Positions 53,030 to 61,751 of a DNA stretch of 64,000 bases are shown piece by piece. Position numbers and translations under genes: made by a program. The stretch's first letter is position 1. The number at the start of each line of letters is the position of its first letter. Source of the stretch: G016756615 sp050958605 (GTDB lineage Bacteria; Pseudomonadota; Alphaproteobacteria; Rhizobiales; Rhizobiaceae); contig NZ_JBJHDO010000001.1 in assembly GCF_050958605.1 (NCBI RefSeq), forward strand, positions 124,001-188,000, read 5' to 3'. Under the pieces are notes generated by a model. That model was not told the DNA's origin. It was given only the letters and a program-made list of their open reading frames with translations, and did no database searches.

Positions 53030-54288
53030 CGTGGCGCTTCCTGCACGCCAGCCTGTTCCTGAAGGTCTATCTCACTCTGCTCGCCAGCCTCGGTTTGGTG
53101 GCGCTAGCGAGCGGCGTCTTCATGCATTTCGGGCAAGACGAGGATGAAGGTTGGGGAGCGCGTCGCGAGCGTTTCGTTGTTGCGATGCTGCCGGCCGATG
53201 CCGATGCGCCGTCGCTTCAGGCGACATTGACCCGGCTGGCTCGGGCGCTCGATGCCGATCTTGCGCTTTACAGCGCCGGCGGACAGCTTGTCGCCAGCGC
53301 GGGCGATCCGCTTCCCGCCGATCTCCTCGAGCGATCCCGGCGGCACGGCAGGGATGTCATGGTCGTGAGGCTTTCCGACGGTCGCACCGTGGCGGCACGC
53401 ATGCATCAGCCCTGGCGGGCGGGGCGTAATCCACTTGCCTATCTTGCCTTGATAGCGACGTTGATCGGGATTGCTGCCTATCCGGTCGTGCGCCATCTGA
53501 CGCGACGGCTCGAGCGGCTGAGACAAGGTGTCGACGCTTGGGGGAGCGGTGCGCTTGCCACGCGAGTCGCCGATGACGGCAGCGACGAAGTGGCCGCCGT
53601 GGCGCGCAGTTTCAACAAGGCTGCCGACCATGTCGAGCGCCTCCTTGCCGCCCACCGAACCCTGCTCGCCAATGCCAGCCATGAGCTTCGCTCGCCGCTG
53701 GCGCGCCTGCGCATGGCGATCGATCTCTACGAGCAGACGGGAGATAAGGGCACAAAGAGCGAAATCGTCCGCAATCTCGGCGAGCTCGATGCGCTGGTCG
53801 AGGAGATCCTGCTCGCTTCGCGGCTTGATCATCTCGAACAGCTCGATCATGCCGAACCGGTGGATCTCCTAGGCCTTGCCGCCGAGGAGGCGGCGCGAAG
53901 CGGCGTTGCCGTTTCCGGCACGCCGGCTATCGTGTCGGGCGATCCGCGGCTGCTTGCCCGGCTGGTGCGCAATCTCGTCCAGAATGCGCTCCGTCATGGC
54001 GCGCCGCCGATCGAGGTCGAGGTAGAGGGAACTCGCGGAAAGGCGCTGCTCAGCGTCCGCGACCATGGGCAAGGTATTCCGCAGGACGAGACAGCCCGCG
54101 TATTCGAGCCCTTCTATCGCCCATCTGGAAGAGGCGAGGCGGCCGGTGGCTGGGGGCTGGGGCTTTCGCTCGTTCGCCAGATCGCGGGCCATCATGGCGC
54201 GACCGTGCACTATGAGGCGCCGGCTGACGGAGGGGCACGCTTCGTGGTGGAGTTTCCTGCCGGCATAGCAGCCGATATCTCCGTTTAG
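53026..54288 (+). CDS. CpxA-like sensor histidine kinase
   Basis: The 420-residue inner-membrane kinase has TM1 at ~11-29 (LKVYLTLLASLGLVALASGVF), a periplasmic sensor of ~100 residues and TM2 at ~138-155 (NPLAYLALIATLIGIAAYPVV). HAMP, HisKA with H219 (NASHELRSPLARLR) and HATPase_c (N box LVRNLVQNALRHG, G1 DHGQGIP, G2 GGWGLGLSLV) follow. The arrangement matches CpxA. Its neighbour upstream, a Spy/CpxP-like protein, may bind the sensor domain and inhibit it, as CpxP does; this is inference by analogy. Confidence 0.92.
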   Translation: MTWRFLHASLFLKVYLTLLASLGLVALASGVFMHFGQDEDEGWGARRERFVVAMLPADADAPSLQATLTRLARALDADLALYSAGGQLVASAGDPLPADLLERSRRHGRDVMVVRLSDGRTVAARMHQPWRAGRNPLAYLALIATLIGIAAYPVVRHLTRRLERLRQGVDAWGSGALATRVADDGSDEVAAVARSFNKAADHVERLLAAHRTLLANASHELRSPLARLRMAIDLYEQTGDKGTKSEIVRNLGELDALVEEILLASRLDHLEQLDHAEPVDLLGLAAEEAARSGVAVSGTPAIVSGDPRLLARLVRNLVQNALRHGAPPIEVEVEGTRGKALLSVRDHGQGIPQDETARVFEPFYRPSGRGEAAGGWGLGLSLVRQIAGHHGATVHYEAPADGGARFVVEFPAGIAADISV

Positions 54289-54370
54289 GCTGCCGAGGAG
54301 AGCGTCATGAATATTCATTTCGGGCTTGCCTGATCTTCTGAGCTTCTCTCTACGTTCCCGGTCTCTATCG

Positions 54371-54379
54371 TGTTATACT
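54371..54379 (+). promoter_or_regulatory. Extended -10 promoter candidate for the heme-protein operon
   Basis: TGTTATACT contains TG-N-TATACT, a good extended -10, 34 bases upstream of the DUF3365 gene start. No clear -35 lies at the right distance, which is normal for extended -10 promoters. Confidence 0.4.
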
Positions 54380-54412
54380 TGGTTTCTTGGTTTCCTCTGG
54401 AAGGGAACGGAG

Positions 54413-55174
54413 ATGTCTGCGCCGTCAATCTTGAGACGAACTGGCATTGCTGCCGCTCTTGTCGGCTGCGTGTTGGCCCTGCCCTATGCCATAGCTGAAG
54501 AAGATGCCGAGGATCTCGCGACGGGAGCGCGGCTGGCAGAGCTGCTTCGCTCGGGCCGAAACATAGTCTCGAACTATCAGGCGCTCATCAATGATCCTGC
54601 TCTTGGGGACAAGCACCTCGACAGCGACCGGTTCGCGAAAGAGGCTATCGCGGTCTATTCAAAACAAACTGGACACGACCCGCTTTCCGGCGAGTTGACC
54701 GCGCGCGACCGGCGCCTGCTTGGCGCCCAGATCGAGGCAATGCGAGAGGTCGTGGATGAACAGCAGGACAACATCAACCGTGAGGGTATCGCCTTCAAGG
54801 GCTTCGTGCCTGCCATTTTCGCGCGCCTTATGAACGAGAAATTCGCCGCCAGGGTCGGCAACGAAGCTCGGGTGCGCGTAACGGCGCCGGAGCAACTCGT
54901 GCGCAACCGCAAGTCGCTTCCGGACGATTGGGAGTCCCGGATCATCGAAAGTGTCTTTTCTGATCCGAACACCAAAAAAGGAGAGGTCTATACCGAAGTC
55001 ACCGAATTGGACGGTCGTCCGGTCTTTCGAATGCTGCTTCCCGAATACTACACGGAATCCTGCCTGTCCTGTCACGGCGAGCCGAAGGGCGAAATAGACG
55101 TGACGGGGTATCCGAAGGAGGGCGGCAAAGCGGGCGATCTGGGAGGCGCAATCAGCATCGTCCTGTTCAAATGA
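54413..55174 (+). CDS. Periplasmic DUF3365 (Tll0287-like) c-type heme protein
   Basis: The 253-residue protein has a signal peptide (RRTGIAAALVGCVLALPYAIA, cleavage ~residue 28). Helices ~40-130 follow, then the Tll0287-like core (LVRNRKSLPDDWESRII, RPVFRMLLPEYYTESCLSCHGEP). CLSCH is a CxxCH covalent heme site, so the protein should carry one c-type heme in the periplasm. The domain is known as a stand-alone heme protein and as the sensor part of signalling proteins. GGAAGGGAACGGAG precedes the ATG. Its stop overlaps the hybrid kinase start (ATGA), pointing to a shared role in signal input. Confidence 0.85.
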   Translation: MSAPSILRRTGIAAALVGCVLALPYAIAEEDAEDLATGARLAELLRSGRNIVSNYQALINDPALGDKHLDSDRFAKEAIAVYSKQTGHDPLSGELTARDRRLLGAQIEAMREVVDEQQDNINREGIAFKGFVPAIFARLMNEKFAARVGNEARVRVTAPEQLVRNRKSLPDDWESRIIESVFSDPNTKKGEVYTEVTELDGRPVFRMLLPEYYTESCLSCHGEPKGEIDVTGYPKEGGKAGDLGGAISIVLFK

Positions 55175-57927
55175 GCACTTTGGAACAGTCCGCGCATCAA
55201 GTGCAAGCTGTGACCGCGCCTGCGAAATCCCTTGCGCGTCGTCTTGCCGACCTACCGATCGCGGCTCGTGTCGCGGCGCTGACAGCCGGTGGCCTTATCA
55301 GTCTCATCGTATCGTCCATCCTTCTCACACAAGCGCTTTATCGGAGTGCGGATCGCACTGCGGAGACCAAGGCATTGTTCGATCACGCCGCCACTGCGGC
55401 GGCCGCGCACGTTACCTTCGGTGAATTGCGATATTGGCTCACGGATCTGTCCGTGAGCTTGTTGATGAATTCGCAGCGCAACGCCGAGCAGGCGCGTGAG
55501 CGGCTGATGGAACATCTGGACCGCCTCGCGAGATCATCGCCGGATGCGGTCAGCGCGATCCGTCTTGAGACCGATGCTTATGTGAAGAAAGCTTTGGAGG
55601 CGGCAGACGCCTATACCCAGGACAACCGTATCATCGGCAACGCTCTCCTGGCTGAAGCGCGCACCCACAGCACAAATGTGGATGCAACCCTCAACAGGCT
55701 CGTGGAGCAGGTGAGCACCGAAGCGGAAGCCGCGCGCAACGAGGCTGTAAGACAAACTCAGAAGACCGCGACCGAAGCGGCCGTTCTGGTTGCCGTCGTG
55801 GTGTTGATCGGATCGCTTCTGACCATGCTTGTTCTTCATTCGATTATCGGGCCCTTGCGACGGTTGAATAAGGTCGTCGGTGACTTTGCCCAAGGACGCT
55901 ATGACGTCGAAATACCGGAGGAGGGAGGAGACGAACTTGGTGCCATGGCGCGCACGCTTCGACTTTTTCGGGCAAGCGCGATCGAAAAGCAAAGGCTCGA
56001 AGATGAAGCCGAAAGGCAAAGACGAACCATAGCGGCGGCAGTCGAAGCGATATCTGACGGATTTGTGCTGTTCGATGCGGAGGACAAGGTCATTCTTGCC
56101 AACAGCAAATATTGCGAGATCTTTGCCGACCAGGAGCAAGCCGTTCTGAATGGGCAAAGCTTTCAAGATATTCTGAAGCGGCGCCTGGAGAGCGGGCAGG
56201 TCGATCTTGGCGGCGTATCGAAGGAGAAGTGGTTCGCGGAGAGGCTACGTCTCCACAAGGATTCGGCGGGCTCTGTCCAGGAGGTTCGGTTCGGCGAACG
56301 TTGGATCCGCGTCAGTGAAATAAAAACCCCCGATTCCGGTACAGTCGCCGTGTACACCGACATCACGGAACTGAAGCAGAGGCAAGTGGAACTCGAGCGG
56401 GCGAAAAGCCACGCTGAATCGGCAAACGAGGCCAAGAGCCGTTTCCTGGCCTCCATGAGCCACGAGCTGCGTACTCCCCTGAACGCGATCATCGGTTACA
56501 GCGAAATGCTGATAGAAGAGGCGGGTGAGCGGCAAACCGACGAGTCGGTCCCAGAACTGGAAAAGATAGCTGCCGCGGGCCGCCATCTCCTCGCGCTCAT
56601 CAACGACATCCTCGATTTGTCGAAGATCGAGGCGAACAAGATGGAAATCTTCCTCGAGAATTTCGACGTCGCCGACTTGTTGCGCGATGTCCAAGCGACG
56701 CTCACGCCATTGATGGCCAGAAACCGAAACAGTTTCGTGCTGGACCTGGAGGGCGATCTCGGGGAAATGCATTCCGACCAGACGAAACTCCGGCAAAACC
56801 TCTTCAACCTGCTCAGCAACGCCGCCAAATTCACCGAAGGGGGGCGCGTAACACTCTCGGTGCGACGTGACACGCGCTCCGACGGCGACTGGCTGATATT
56901 CAAGGTATCCGACACCGGAATCGGCATGACGTCTGAGCAGCAAGAAAGGCTCTTCGACGCCTTCACTCAGGCAGACGCATCCACCACCCGGAACTATGGC
57001 GGCACGGGCTTGGGCCTCAGCATCACCCGGAGCTTCTGCCGAATGATCGGAGGTGTCGTGACCGTCAAGAGCGAACTTGGAAAAGGCTCGATCTTCACGA
57101 TGGAGATTCCGGCGGAATGCAAGGAAAAACCGGCCGAGCCACAAGCCGCCGAAGCCCCGCTATCGATGAGTTCGGACAAGGCGGTTCTGATCATCGATGA
57201 CGAACCGGCCGCCCGAACCGTGATCGCCACCGCCTTGGCCGAGGCGGGGCTGGCCTCGATCGAGGCAGCAAGCGGCGAGGAAGGAATAGCAGCTGCGCGA
57301 GCCCACCGCCCTGTCGCAATCGTTCTCGACATCATCATGCCCCATCAGGACGGCTGGTCCGTGCTGCGCTCCTTGAAGAGCGACAAGGAGCTCTGCGAGA
57401 TTCCGGTGATCCTCGCGACGATCCTTGCAGATCGCGAACTCGGTCTCTCGCTCGGCGCGGTCGAATATCTGACGAAGCCGATCGACACCGATAAGCTGAT
57501 ACGAACGATAGAGGCTTGCGGCGGGGGCAATCGCGATGTGCTTGTCATTGACGACGACAAGGCCTCTCGCGATTTCCTTCGGCGGATCCTGGTCAAGAGG
57601 GACTGGCGCGTCCATGAGGCAAATGACGGCGTGCGCGGTCTCGAATTGATGAAGCGGTTGCTGCCGCGCCTGGTTCTGCTCGATCTGTTGATGCCCGAAA
57701 TGGATGGGTTCCAGACCCTCAACGAAATGCAGCAATCGCCCGAACTGCGGAACGTTCCCGTCGTGGTCGTTACGTCGAAAGATTTGTCCACGAGCGAGCT
57801 CAAATGGCTGCGCGAACGGGCTGTTGCCGTCGTGACCAAGGGTGCAAACAGCAGGTCTCAATTGGTCGAGGCTCTCGAGCGCCAGATTTCACCTGCGTCA
57901 ACGGGGGCGGACGCCGCCGATCGCTGA
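55171..57927 (+). CDS. Hybrid histidine kinase: periplasmic sensor-HAMP-PAS-HisKA-HATPase-REC-REC
   Basis: The 918-residue protein has TM1 at ~33-55, a helical periplasmic sensor (~56-200), TM2 at ~203-225, HAMP (~226-280) and PAS (~285-395; ISDGFVLFDAEDKVILAN). HisKA follows with H431 (MSHELRTPLNAIIGYSEM), then HATPase_c (~545-660; FNLLSNAAKFT, DTGIGM, GGTGLGLSI) and two receivers with D720 (VLDIIMPHQDG) and D838 (LLDLLMPEMDG). The PAS part may bind a cofactor but no ligand residue is identified. The ATGA overlap with the heme protein suggests that protein feeds its periplasmic sensor. The downstream receiver and cyclase are likely outputs. Confidence 0.92.
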   Translation: MSTLEQSAHQVQAVTAPAKSLARRLADLPIAARVAALTAGGLISLIVSSILLTQALYRSADRTAETKALFDHAATAAAAHVTFGELRYWLTDLSVSLLMNSQRNAEQARERLMEHLDRLARSSPDAVSAIRLETDAYVKKALEAADAYTQDNRIIGNALLAEARTHSTNVDATLNRLVEQVSTEAEAARNEAVRQTQKTATEAAVLVAVVVLIGSLLTMLVLHSIIGPLRRLNKVVGDFAQGRYDVEIPEEGGDELGAMARTLRLFRASAIEKQRLEDEAERQRRTIAAAVEAISDGFVLFDAEDKVILANSKYCEIFADQEQAVLNGQSFQDILKRRLESGQVDLGGVSKEKWFAERLRLHKDSAGSVQEVRFGERWIRVSEIKTPDSGTVAVYTDITELKQRQVELERAKSHAESANEAKSRFLASMSHELRTPLNAIIGYSEMLIEEAGERQTDESVPELEKIAAAGRHLLALINDILDLSKIEANKMEIFLENFDVADLLRDVQATLTPLMARNRNSFVLDLEGDLGEMHSDQTKLRQNLFNLLSNAAKFTEGGRVTLSVRRDTRSDGDWLIFKVSDTGIGMTSEQQERLFDAFTQADASTTRNYGGTGLGLSITRSFCRMIGGVVTVKSELGKGSIFTMEIPAECKEKPAEPQAAEAPLSMSSDKAVLIIDDEPAARTVIATALAEAGLASIEAASGEEGIAAARAHRPVAIVLDIIMPHQDGWSVLRSLKSDKELCEIPVILATILADRELGLSLGAVEYLTKPIDTDKLIRTIEACGGGNRDVLVIDDDKASRDFLRRILVKRDWRVHEANDGVRGLELMKRLLPRLVLLDLLMPEMDGFQTLNEMQQSPELRNVPVVVVTSKDLSTSELKWLRERAVAVVTKGANSRSQLVEALERQISPASTGADAADR

Positions 57928-57954
57928 ACCGCCGCATGGCTGGAGGAGCCGACG

Positions 57955-58320
57955 ATGGCGAGAATCCTTTTGGTGGAAGACAATGAAATGAACCGCGATA
58001 TGCTCTCGCGGCGGCTATCGAGGCGCGGGTTCGAAGTTCTCGTCGCGGAAAATGGACAATCGGGCGTGGAACTCACCATTTCCGAGCGGCCCGACCTGGT
58101 CCTCATGGATATGAGCCTACCCGTCATGGACGGCTGGGAGGCTACCCGACGGATCAAGGCAGATCCTGCCACCGCCGGGATACCGATCATCGCGCTTTCT
58201 GCGCACGCAATGGCCAGGGATCGGGAAGCGGCGCTGCAGGCCGGTTGCGACGACTACGACAGCAAGCCGGTTGACCTGCCACGCCTCGTCCAGAAGATCG
58301 AACAACTGCTCGCCCGATAA
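57955..58320 (+). CDS. Single-domain response regulator (DivK/CheY-like)
   Basis: The 121-residue protein is one receiver domain: LLVEDNEMNRDMLSRRL, phospho-acceptor D52 in VLMDMSLPVMDGWEATRRIK, IIALSAHAM and Lys in YDSKPVDLP. No output domain is attached. The NEMNRDML/WEATRRIKAD style matches alphaproteobacterial receivers that relay phosphate in multistep phosphorelays. It lies between the hybrid kinase and the cyclase fusion, 22 bases from the cyclase gene. Confidence 0.93.
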   Translation: MARILLVEDNEMNRDMLSRRLSRRGFEVLVAENGQSGVELTISERPDLVLMDMSLPVMDGWEATRRIKADPATAGIPIIALSAHAMARDREAALQAGCDDYDSKPVDLPRLVQKIEQLLAR

Positions 58321-58342
58321 GCCCATCCGACTGTTTGGAACC

Positions 58343-59908
58343 ATGACTGTCGAGAACGATTTTCAACGCCATGCGATCGCCGCCCATGTGGCACAGCGGC
58401 TTGCGGGCCCGGCGCGGGCAATCCTTGGATTCCAGGAGCTTCTGACCGACCAGGTGCAGAATCTCGGCCTGGTCCAGATGAAACCGGATCTCGAGAGGGT
58501 CGGCACCGCCGCGCGAGAATTGAACAGCCTCATCGACAACTTGATCGGTGGCAAATCCGACTATCTGGACCGGGCTGGGGTCGAAGCCGAGGCCGAGGCG
58601 AAATTGCGCCATGAACTGCGAACACCGCTCAATGCGATCATTGGCTACTCCGAAATGATCCTCGAGGAAGCCGAAGAACGGCACGAACGCGCGTTGGAAG
58701 AGGATGTAAGGGTCATGCTCGCCGCGGCGGCAGAGCTTTTGGCGCGTGTCGATGCCATTGCCGATCTCGCGCGCACGCGCGACGTCGAAGGGCTGCAGAC
58801 CACGGACGAAGCTGAGATCGATGCTGCGGGGCTCGAGAGGGCCGTGATCAAGGCGAAGCACGATGCATATTCGGCCCACGGTGGCAGGATACTTGTCGTC
58901 GACGACATCGGAAGCAACCGCAATCTGCTCGCGCGCCGCCTGCAGCATGAGGGCCATCACGTCATCACTGCCGAGTCAGGCCCGTCGGCGCTGGCGCTCC
59001 TCGCCGAGCATGAATTCGACCTGATCTTGCTCGACATACTGATGCCGGACATGAACGGCATCGAGGTGCTCTCAAGATTGAAGGCGGAACGTCGCTCGCG
59101 GCATATTCCCGTCATTATGATTTCGGGGCTCAACGAAGTCGGCGCAGTGGTCCGCTGCATTGAGGCGGGAGCCGACGACTATGTGCTGAAACCCTTCAAC
59201 CCCGTCCTGCTGCGCGCCCGGATCAATTCCAGCTTGGAGAAAAAGCGTTGGGTGGATCGTGAACACGAGTATCTTCGGCGGATCGAGGCTGAGAAACAGC
59301 GCGCCGACTCGCTGCTCCATGCGATCCTGCCCGGTCAGATCGTCGCGCGGCTGCAAGCGGGCGAGGAGGTCATTGCTGACCGGTTCGACGAAGCGACCAT
59401 CCTTTTTGCCGATATTGTCGGTTTCTCACCCATAGCGGCACGGTTGCCGGCGTCGGACCTGATCGAGCGCCTCGACAAGTTGTTCAGCATGTTCGACGTC
59501 TTGGCAGAGAAGCATTCCGTGGAGAAAATCAAGACCATCGGAGATGCCTACATGGCTGTGTGTGGTGTGCCTGAGCCGGCAGCCAATCATGCCGACAGGA
59601 TCGTGGGGCTCGGGAAATCCATGCTGGACTCCCTGAAGCCTCTCGCATGTGGGGAAGACAGTTTCCGGATCCGTGTTGGCGTGCACACAGGACCGGTGAT
59701 CGCGGGCCTGATTGGGCGGCATCGGTGTGTCTACGACGTTTGGGGCGAAACCGTGAACATTGCTAGCCGGCTAGAGTCCCAGGGCGTTGCCGATCGCATC
59801 CAGATCTCGGATGCAACAAGGCGCGCCCTGCGCGCTCCTTGGGAACTCGAGCCGCGCCGTTCCGTGGAACTGAGAGGCGTCGGCGTGATGGAGACCTATC
59901 TCGTCTGA
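58343..59908 (+). CDS. HisKA-like/receiver/class III adenylate cyclase fusion
   Basis: The 521-residue cytoplasmic protein has a DHp-like domain with H90 (LRHELRTPLNAIIGYSEM) but no HATPase domain. A receiver follows (D231 in LLDILMPDMNG, Lys in YVLKPFNP), then a coiled linker (~295-345) and a class III cyclase domain (~350-521). Metal Asp residues are in FADIVGFS and GDAYM, with K in EKIKTIGDAYM and D in YDVWGETVNIAS; the Lys/Asp pair is the adenine-selecting set. So cAMP synthesis should be governed by phosphotransfer from another kinase, most likely the hybrid kinase upstream. The ATG at 58343 has TGGAA close by. It converges on cobT with 59 bases between. Confidence 0.9.
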   Translation: MTVENDFQRHAIAAHVAQRLAGPARAILGFQELLTDQVQNLGLVQMKPDLERVGTAARELNSLIDNLIGGKSDYLDRAGVEAEAEAKLRHELRTPLNAIIGYSEMILEEAEERHERALEEDVRVMLAAAAELLARVDAIADLARTRDVEGLQTTDEAEIDAAGLERAVIKAKHDAYSAHGGRILVVDDIGSNRNLLARRLQHEGHHVITAESGPSALALLAEHEFDLILLDILMPDMNGIEVLSRLKAERRSRHIPVIMISGLNEVGAVVRCIEAGADDYVLKPFNPVLLRARINSSLEKKRWVDREHEYLRRIEAEKQRADSLLHAILPGQIVARLQAGEEVIADRFDEATILFADIVGFSPIAARLPASDLIERLDKLFSMFDVLAEKHSVEKIKTIGDAYMAVCGVPEPAANHADRIVGLGKSMLDSLKPLACGEDSFRIRVGVHTGPVIAGLIGRHRCVYDVWGETVNIASRLESQGVADRIQISDATRRALRAPWELEPRRSVELRGVGVMETYLV

Positions 59909-59967
59909 TTGCCCGGGCATTCAGCAAAAGCGCACTTGGCTCGCAGTGCCGAAAAAGGAAAAGCAAT

Positions 59968-60981
59968 CTATCCTTCCGACACGCCCGCTTCGGCAAAGCT
60001 CGCCATTCCGGAATGGCAGGCCAGCGCCGAGCGGAGAATGTTGACGGCCAGGCAAGCTCCCGACGCTTCGCCGAGTCGCATGTTGAAATCGAAGAGCGGC
60101 TGCAGCGCCAGTCTGGCGAGCAACTCGCGATGGCCAGCTTCGGCCGAGACATGGGCCGCGAGCGCATGGGCAAGACCGTCCGGGGCGAGTTTCGCCAGCG
60201 GGGCGGCGGCGGCAGTGCAGACGAACCCATCGAGAAGGACCGGGATGCGGTGATGTCGAGCGGCCAGCACGGCGCCGAAGATCGCAGCCAACTCGCGGCC
60301 GCCGACAGAAGCGAGGGCGGCGAGCGGATCGTCGAGGCGCGCGCCGTGAAAGGCTAGCGCGGTGTCCACGACGGCCGCTTTCCGGACCAGACCGGCGTCA
60401 TCGACTCCGGTCCCACGCCCGACCCAGTCCATGCCTCTCCCCCCGAACAGCGCAGCGGCGACCGCGGCGGCGGTCGTCGTGTTGCCGATCCCCATCTCAC
60501 CGAGGCATAACAGGTCTGCATCGGGAGAGACGGCCTCATACCCCGTCGAGACAGCCTGCAGGAATTCCTCATCCGACATGGCGGGGCCGTGGGTGAAGTC
60601 GGCCGTCGGCCGTTCGATCTCCAGGGGCACCACCTTCAGTTCAGCTCCTGCCGTGCGGGCAAGCTGGTTGATTGCAGCACCTCCGGCCGCGAAATTGGCG
60701 ACCATCTGCGCCGTCACCTCGGCGGGAAAGGCCGAGATGCCTTGCGCCGTTACCCCATGCGAACCGGCAAAGACGATCACCGTGACGCGATCGAGAACCG
60801 GGACTGCGCGGCCCTGCCAACCCGAGAGGAAGATCGCGAGGTCCTCGAGTCGGCCGAGGCTGCCTTGCGGCTTGGTCAATGTGGTCTGGCGAGCGGAGGC
60901 GGCGCCGGCGGCGCTGTCGTCGGGTGTGCCGAGTTCGGCACAGGCTGCGCGCAACTGGTCGATCGAGGAAAAGCGGCTCAT
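59968..60981 (-). CDS. cobT: Nicotinate-nucleotide--dimethylbenzimidazole phosphoribosyltransferase CobT
   Basis: The 337-residue enzyme makes alpha-ribazole phosphate for the lower ligand of cobalamin. Family blocks are LTKPQGSLGRLEDLA, VIVFAGSHGVTAQGISAFP, CLGEMGIGNTTTAAAVAAAL, GRGTGVDDAGL and the C-terminal MRLGEASGACLAVNIL. The Glu of the GEMGIGNTT/GE regions is the catalytic base in this family. The start overlaps the cobS stop (ATGA). A frame running to 61335 lies over cobS and is spurious. Confidence 0.95.
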   Translation of the reverse strand: MSRFSSIDQLRAACAELGTPDDSAAGAASARQTTLTKPQGSLGRLEDLAIFLSGWQGRAVPVLDRVTVIVFAGSHGVTAQGISAFPAEVTAQMVANFAAGGAAINQLARTAGAELKVVPLEIERPTADFTHGPAMSDEEFLQAVSTGYEAVSPDADLLCLGEMGIGNTTTAAAVAAALFGGRGMDWVGRGTGVDDAGLVRKAAVVDTALAFHGARLDDPLAALASVGGRELAAIFGAVLAARHHRIPVLLDGFVCTAAAAPLAKLAPDGLAHALAAHVSAEAGHRELLARLALQPLFDFNMRLGEASGACLAVNILRSALACHSGMASFAEAGVSEG

Positions 60982-61748
60982 GAGATCTCCGGGGCGAGAA
61001 TAGCGGCGATGACGAGAATGATGATTTCTCCGCCCTGCTGCAGCGCCCCGAGCACGTCGCCGGTCTGGCCGCCGATCTGGCGGAAGCTGAGCCTCTTGAG
61101 GAAGAAGAACCAGGCGGCGAGGAGAACGGCCGAGATCACGCCACCGACAATGCCGAGCCCGGCGAGCAGCGCGATGCTGCCCATGGCAAGTGCGCCGCCG
61201 GCCACCGGCCAGGACGGGGTTCCCGCACCGGCGGACAAGCCGTTTCGCCGAGCCGGCGGCAAGGCGATCATGAAGGCGGGGATCAGTGCCCGGGACGCGG
61301 CATGCGCGGCAATGAGGCCGGCAAGAGCCATCCATGGGGTGGGTAGCGCGGCCATGGCCGACCAGCGGATGAGCAAGGTGACGATCAGCGTGGCGATGCC
61401 GTAGGTTCCGTGCCGGCTGTCGCGCATGATCTCGAGCTTGCGCTCGCGCGTCGCGCCGCCGCCGAAGCCATCGGCGACATCAGCCGCCCCGTCCTCATGC
61501 AGGCAGCCGGTCACGCAGAGGATCGCCGCGAGCGTCAGGGCGGCGGTGAGGAGCGATGGGGCGCCGACGGTGAAGCCGAGCCAGAAGATGAAGGCACCGC
61601 AGAGCCCCACCACCGCGCCGGCGAGCGGGGCCGCCCACTGTGCCTCGGCGAAATTGCGGCCTTCCGCCGCCGTCCAGCCGAGCGGGAGGCGCGTATAGAA
61701 GGTCAGGCAGAGGACAAGGTCGGCAAAACGACCGAAATGACGTTTCAA
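60978..61748 (-). CDS. cobS: Adenosylcobinamide-GDP ribazoletransferase CobS
   Basis: The 256-residue integral membrane enzyme joins adenosylcobinamide-GDP and alpha-ribazole(-phosphate), the last assembly step of cobalamin. The metal/substrate motif GCLHEDGAADVADGFGGGATRERKLEIMRDSRHGTYG region (CLHEDG, DGFGGG, RDSRHGTYG) is intact, with several hydrophobic helices around it. No ATG is available at the N-terminus. TTG at 61748, with GAGG seven bases upstream inside the end of cobB, is the start. It lies 3 bases after cobB. Confidence 0.94.
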   Translation of the reverse strand: MKRHFGRFADLVLCLTFYTRLPLGWTAAEGRNFAEAQWAAPLAGAVVGLCGAFIFWLGFTVGAPSLLTAALTLAAILCVTGCLHEDGAADVADGFGGGATRERKLEIMRDSRHGTYGIATLIVTLLIRWSAMAALPTPWMALAGLIAAHAASRALIPAFMIALPPARRNGLSAGAGTPSWPVAGGALAMGSIALLAGLGIVGGVISAVLLAAWFFFLKRLSFRQIGGQTGDVLGALQQGGEIIILVIAAILAPEIS

Positions 61749-61751
61749 AAG

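Noticed and set aside
57955..58320. Receiver gene as a broken end of the hybrid kinase
   Set aside because: It has its own start and binding site, a complete receiver fold with D52, and the kinase already ends cleanly after its second receiver.
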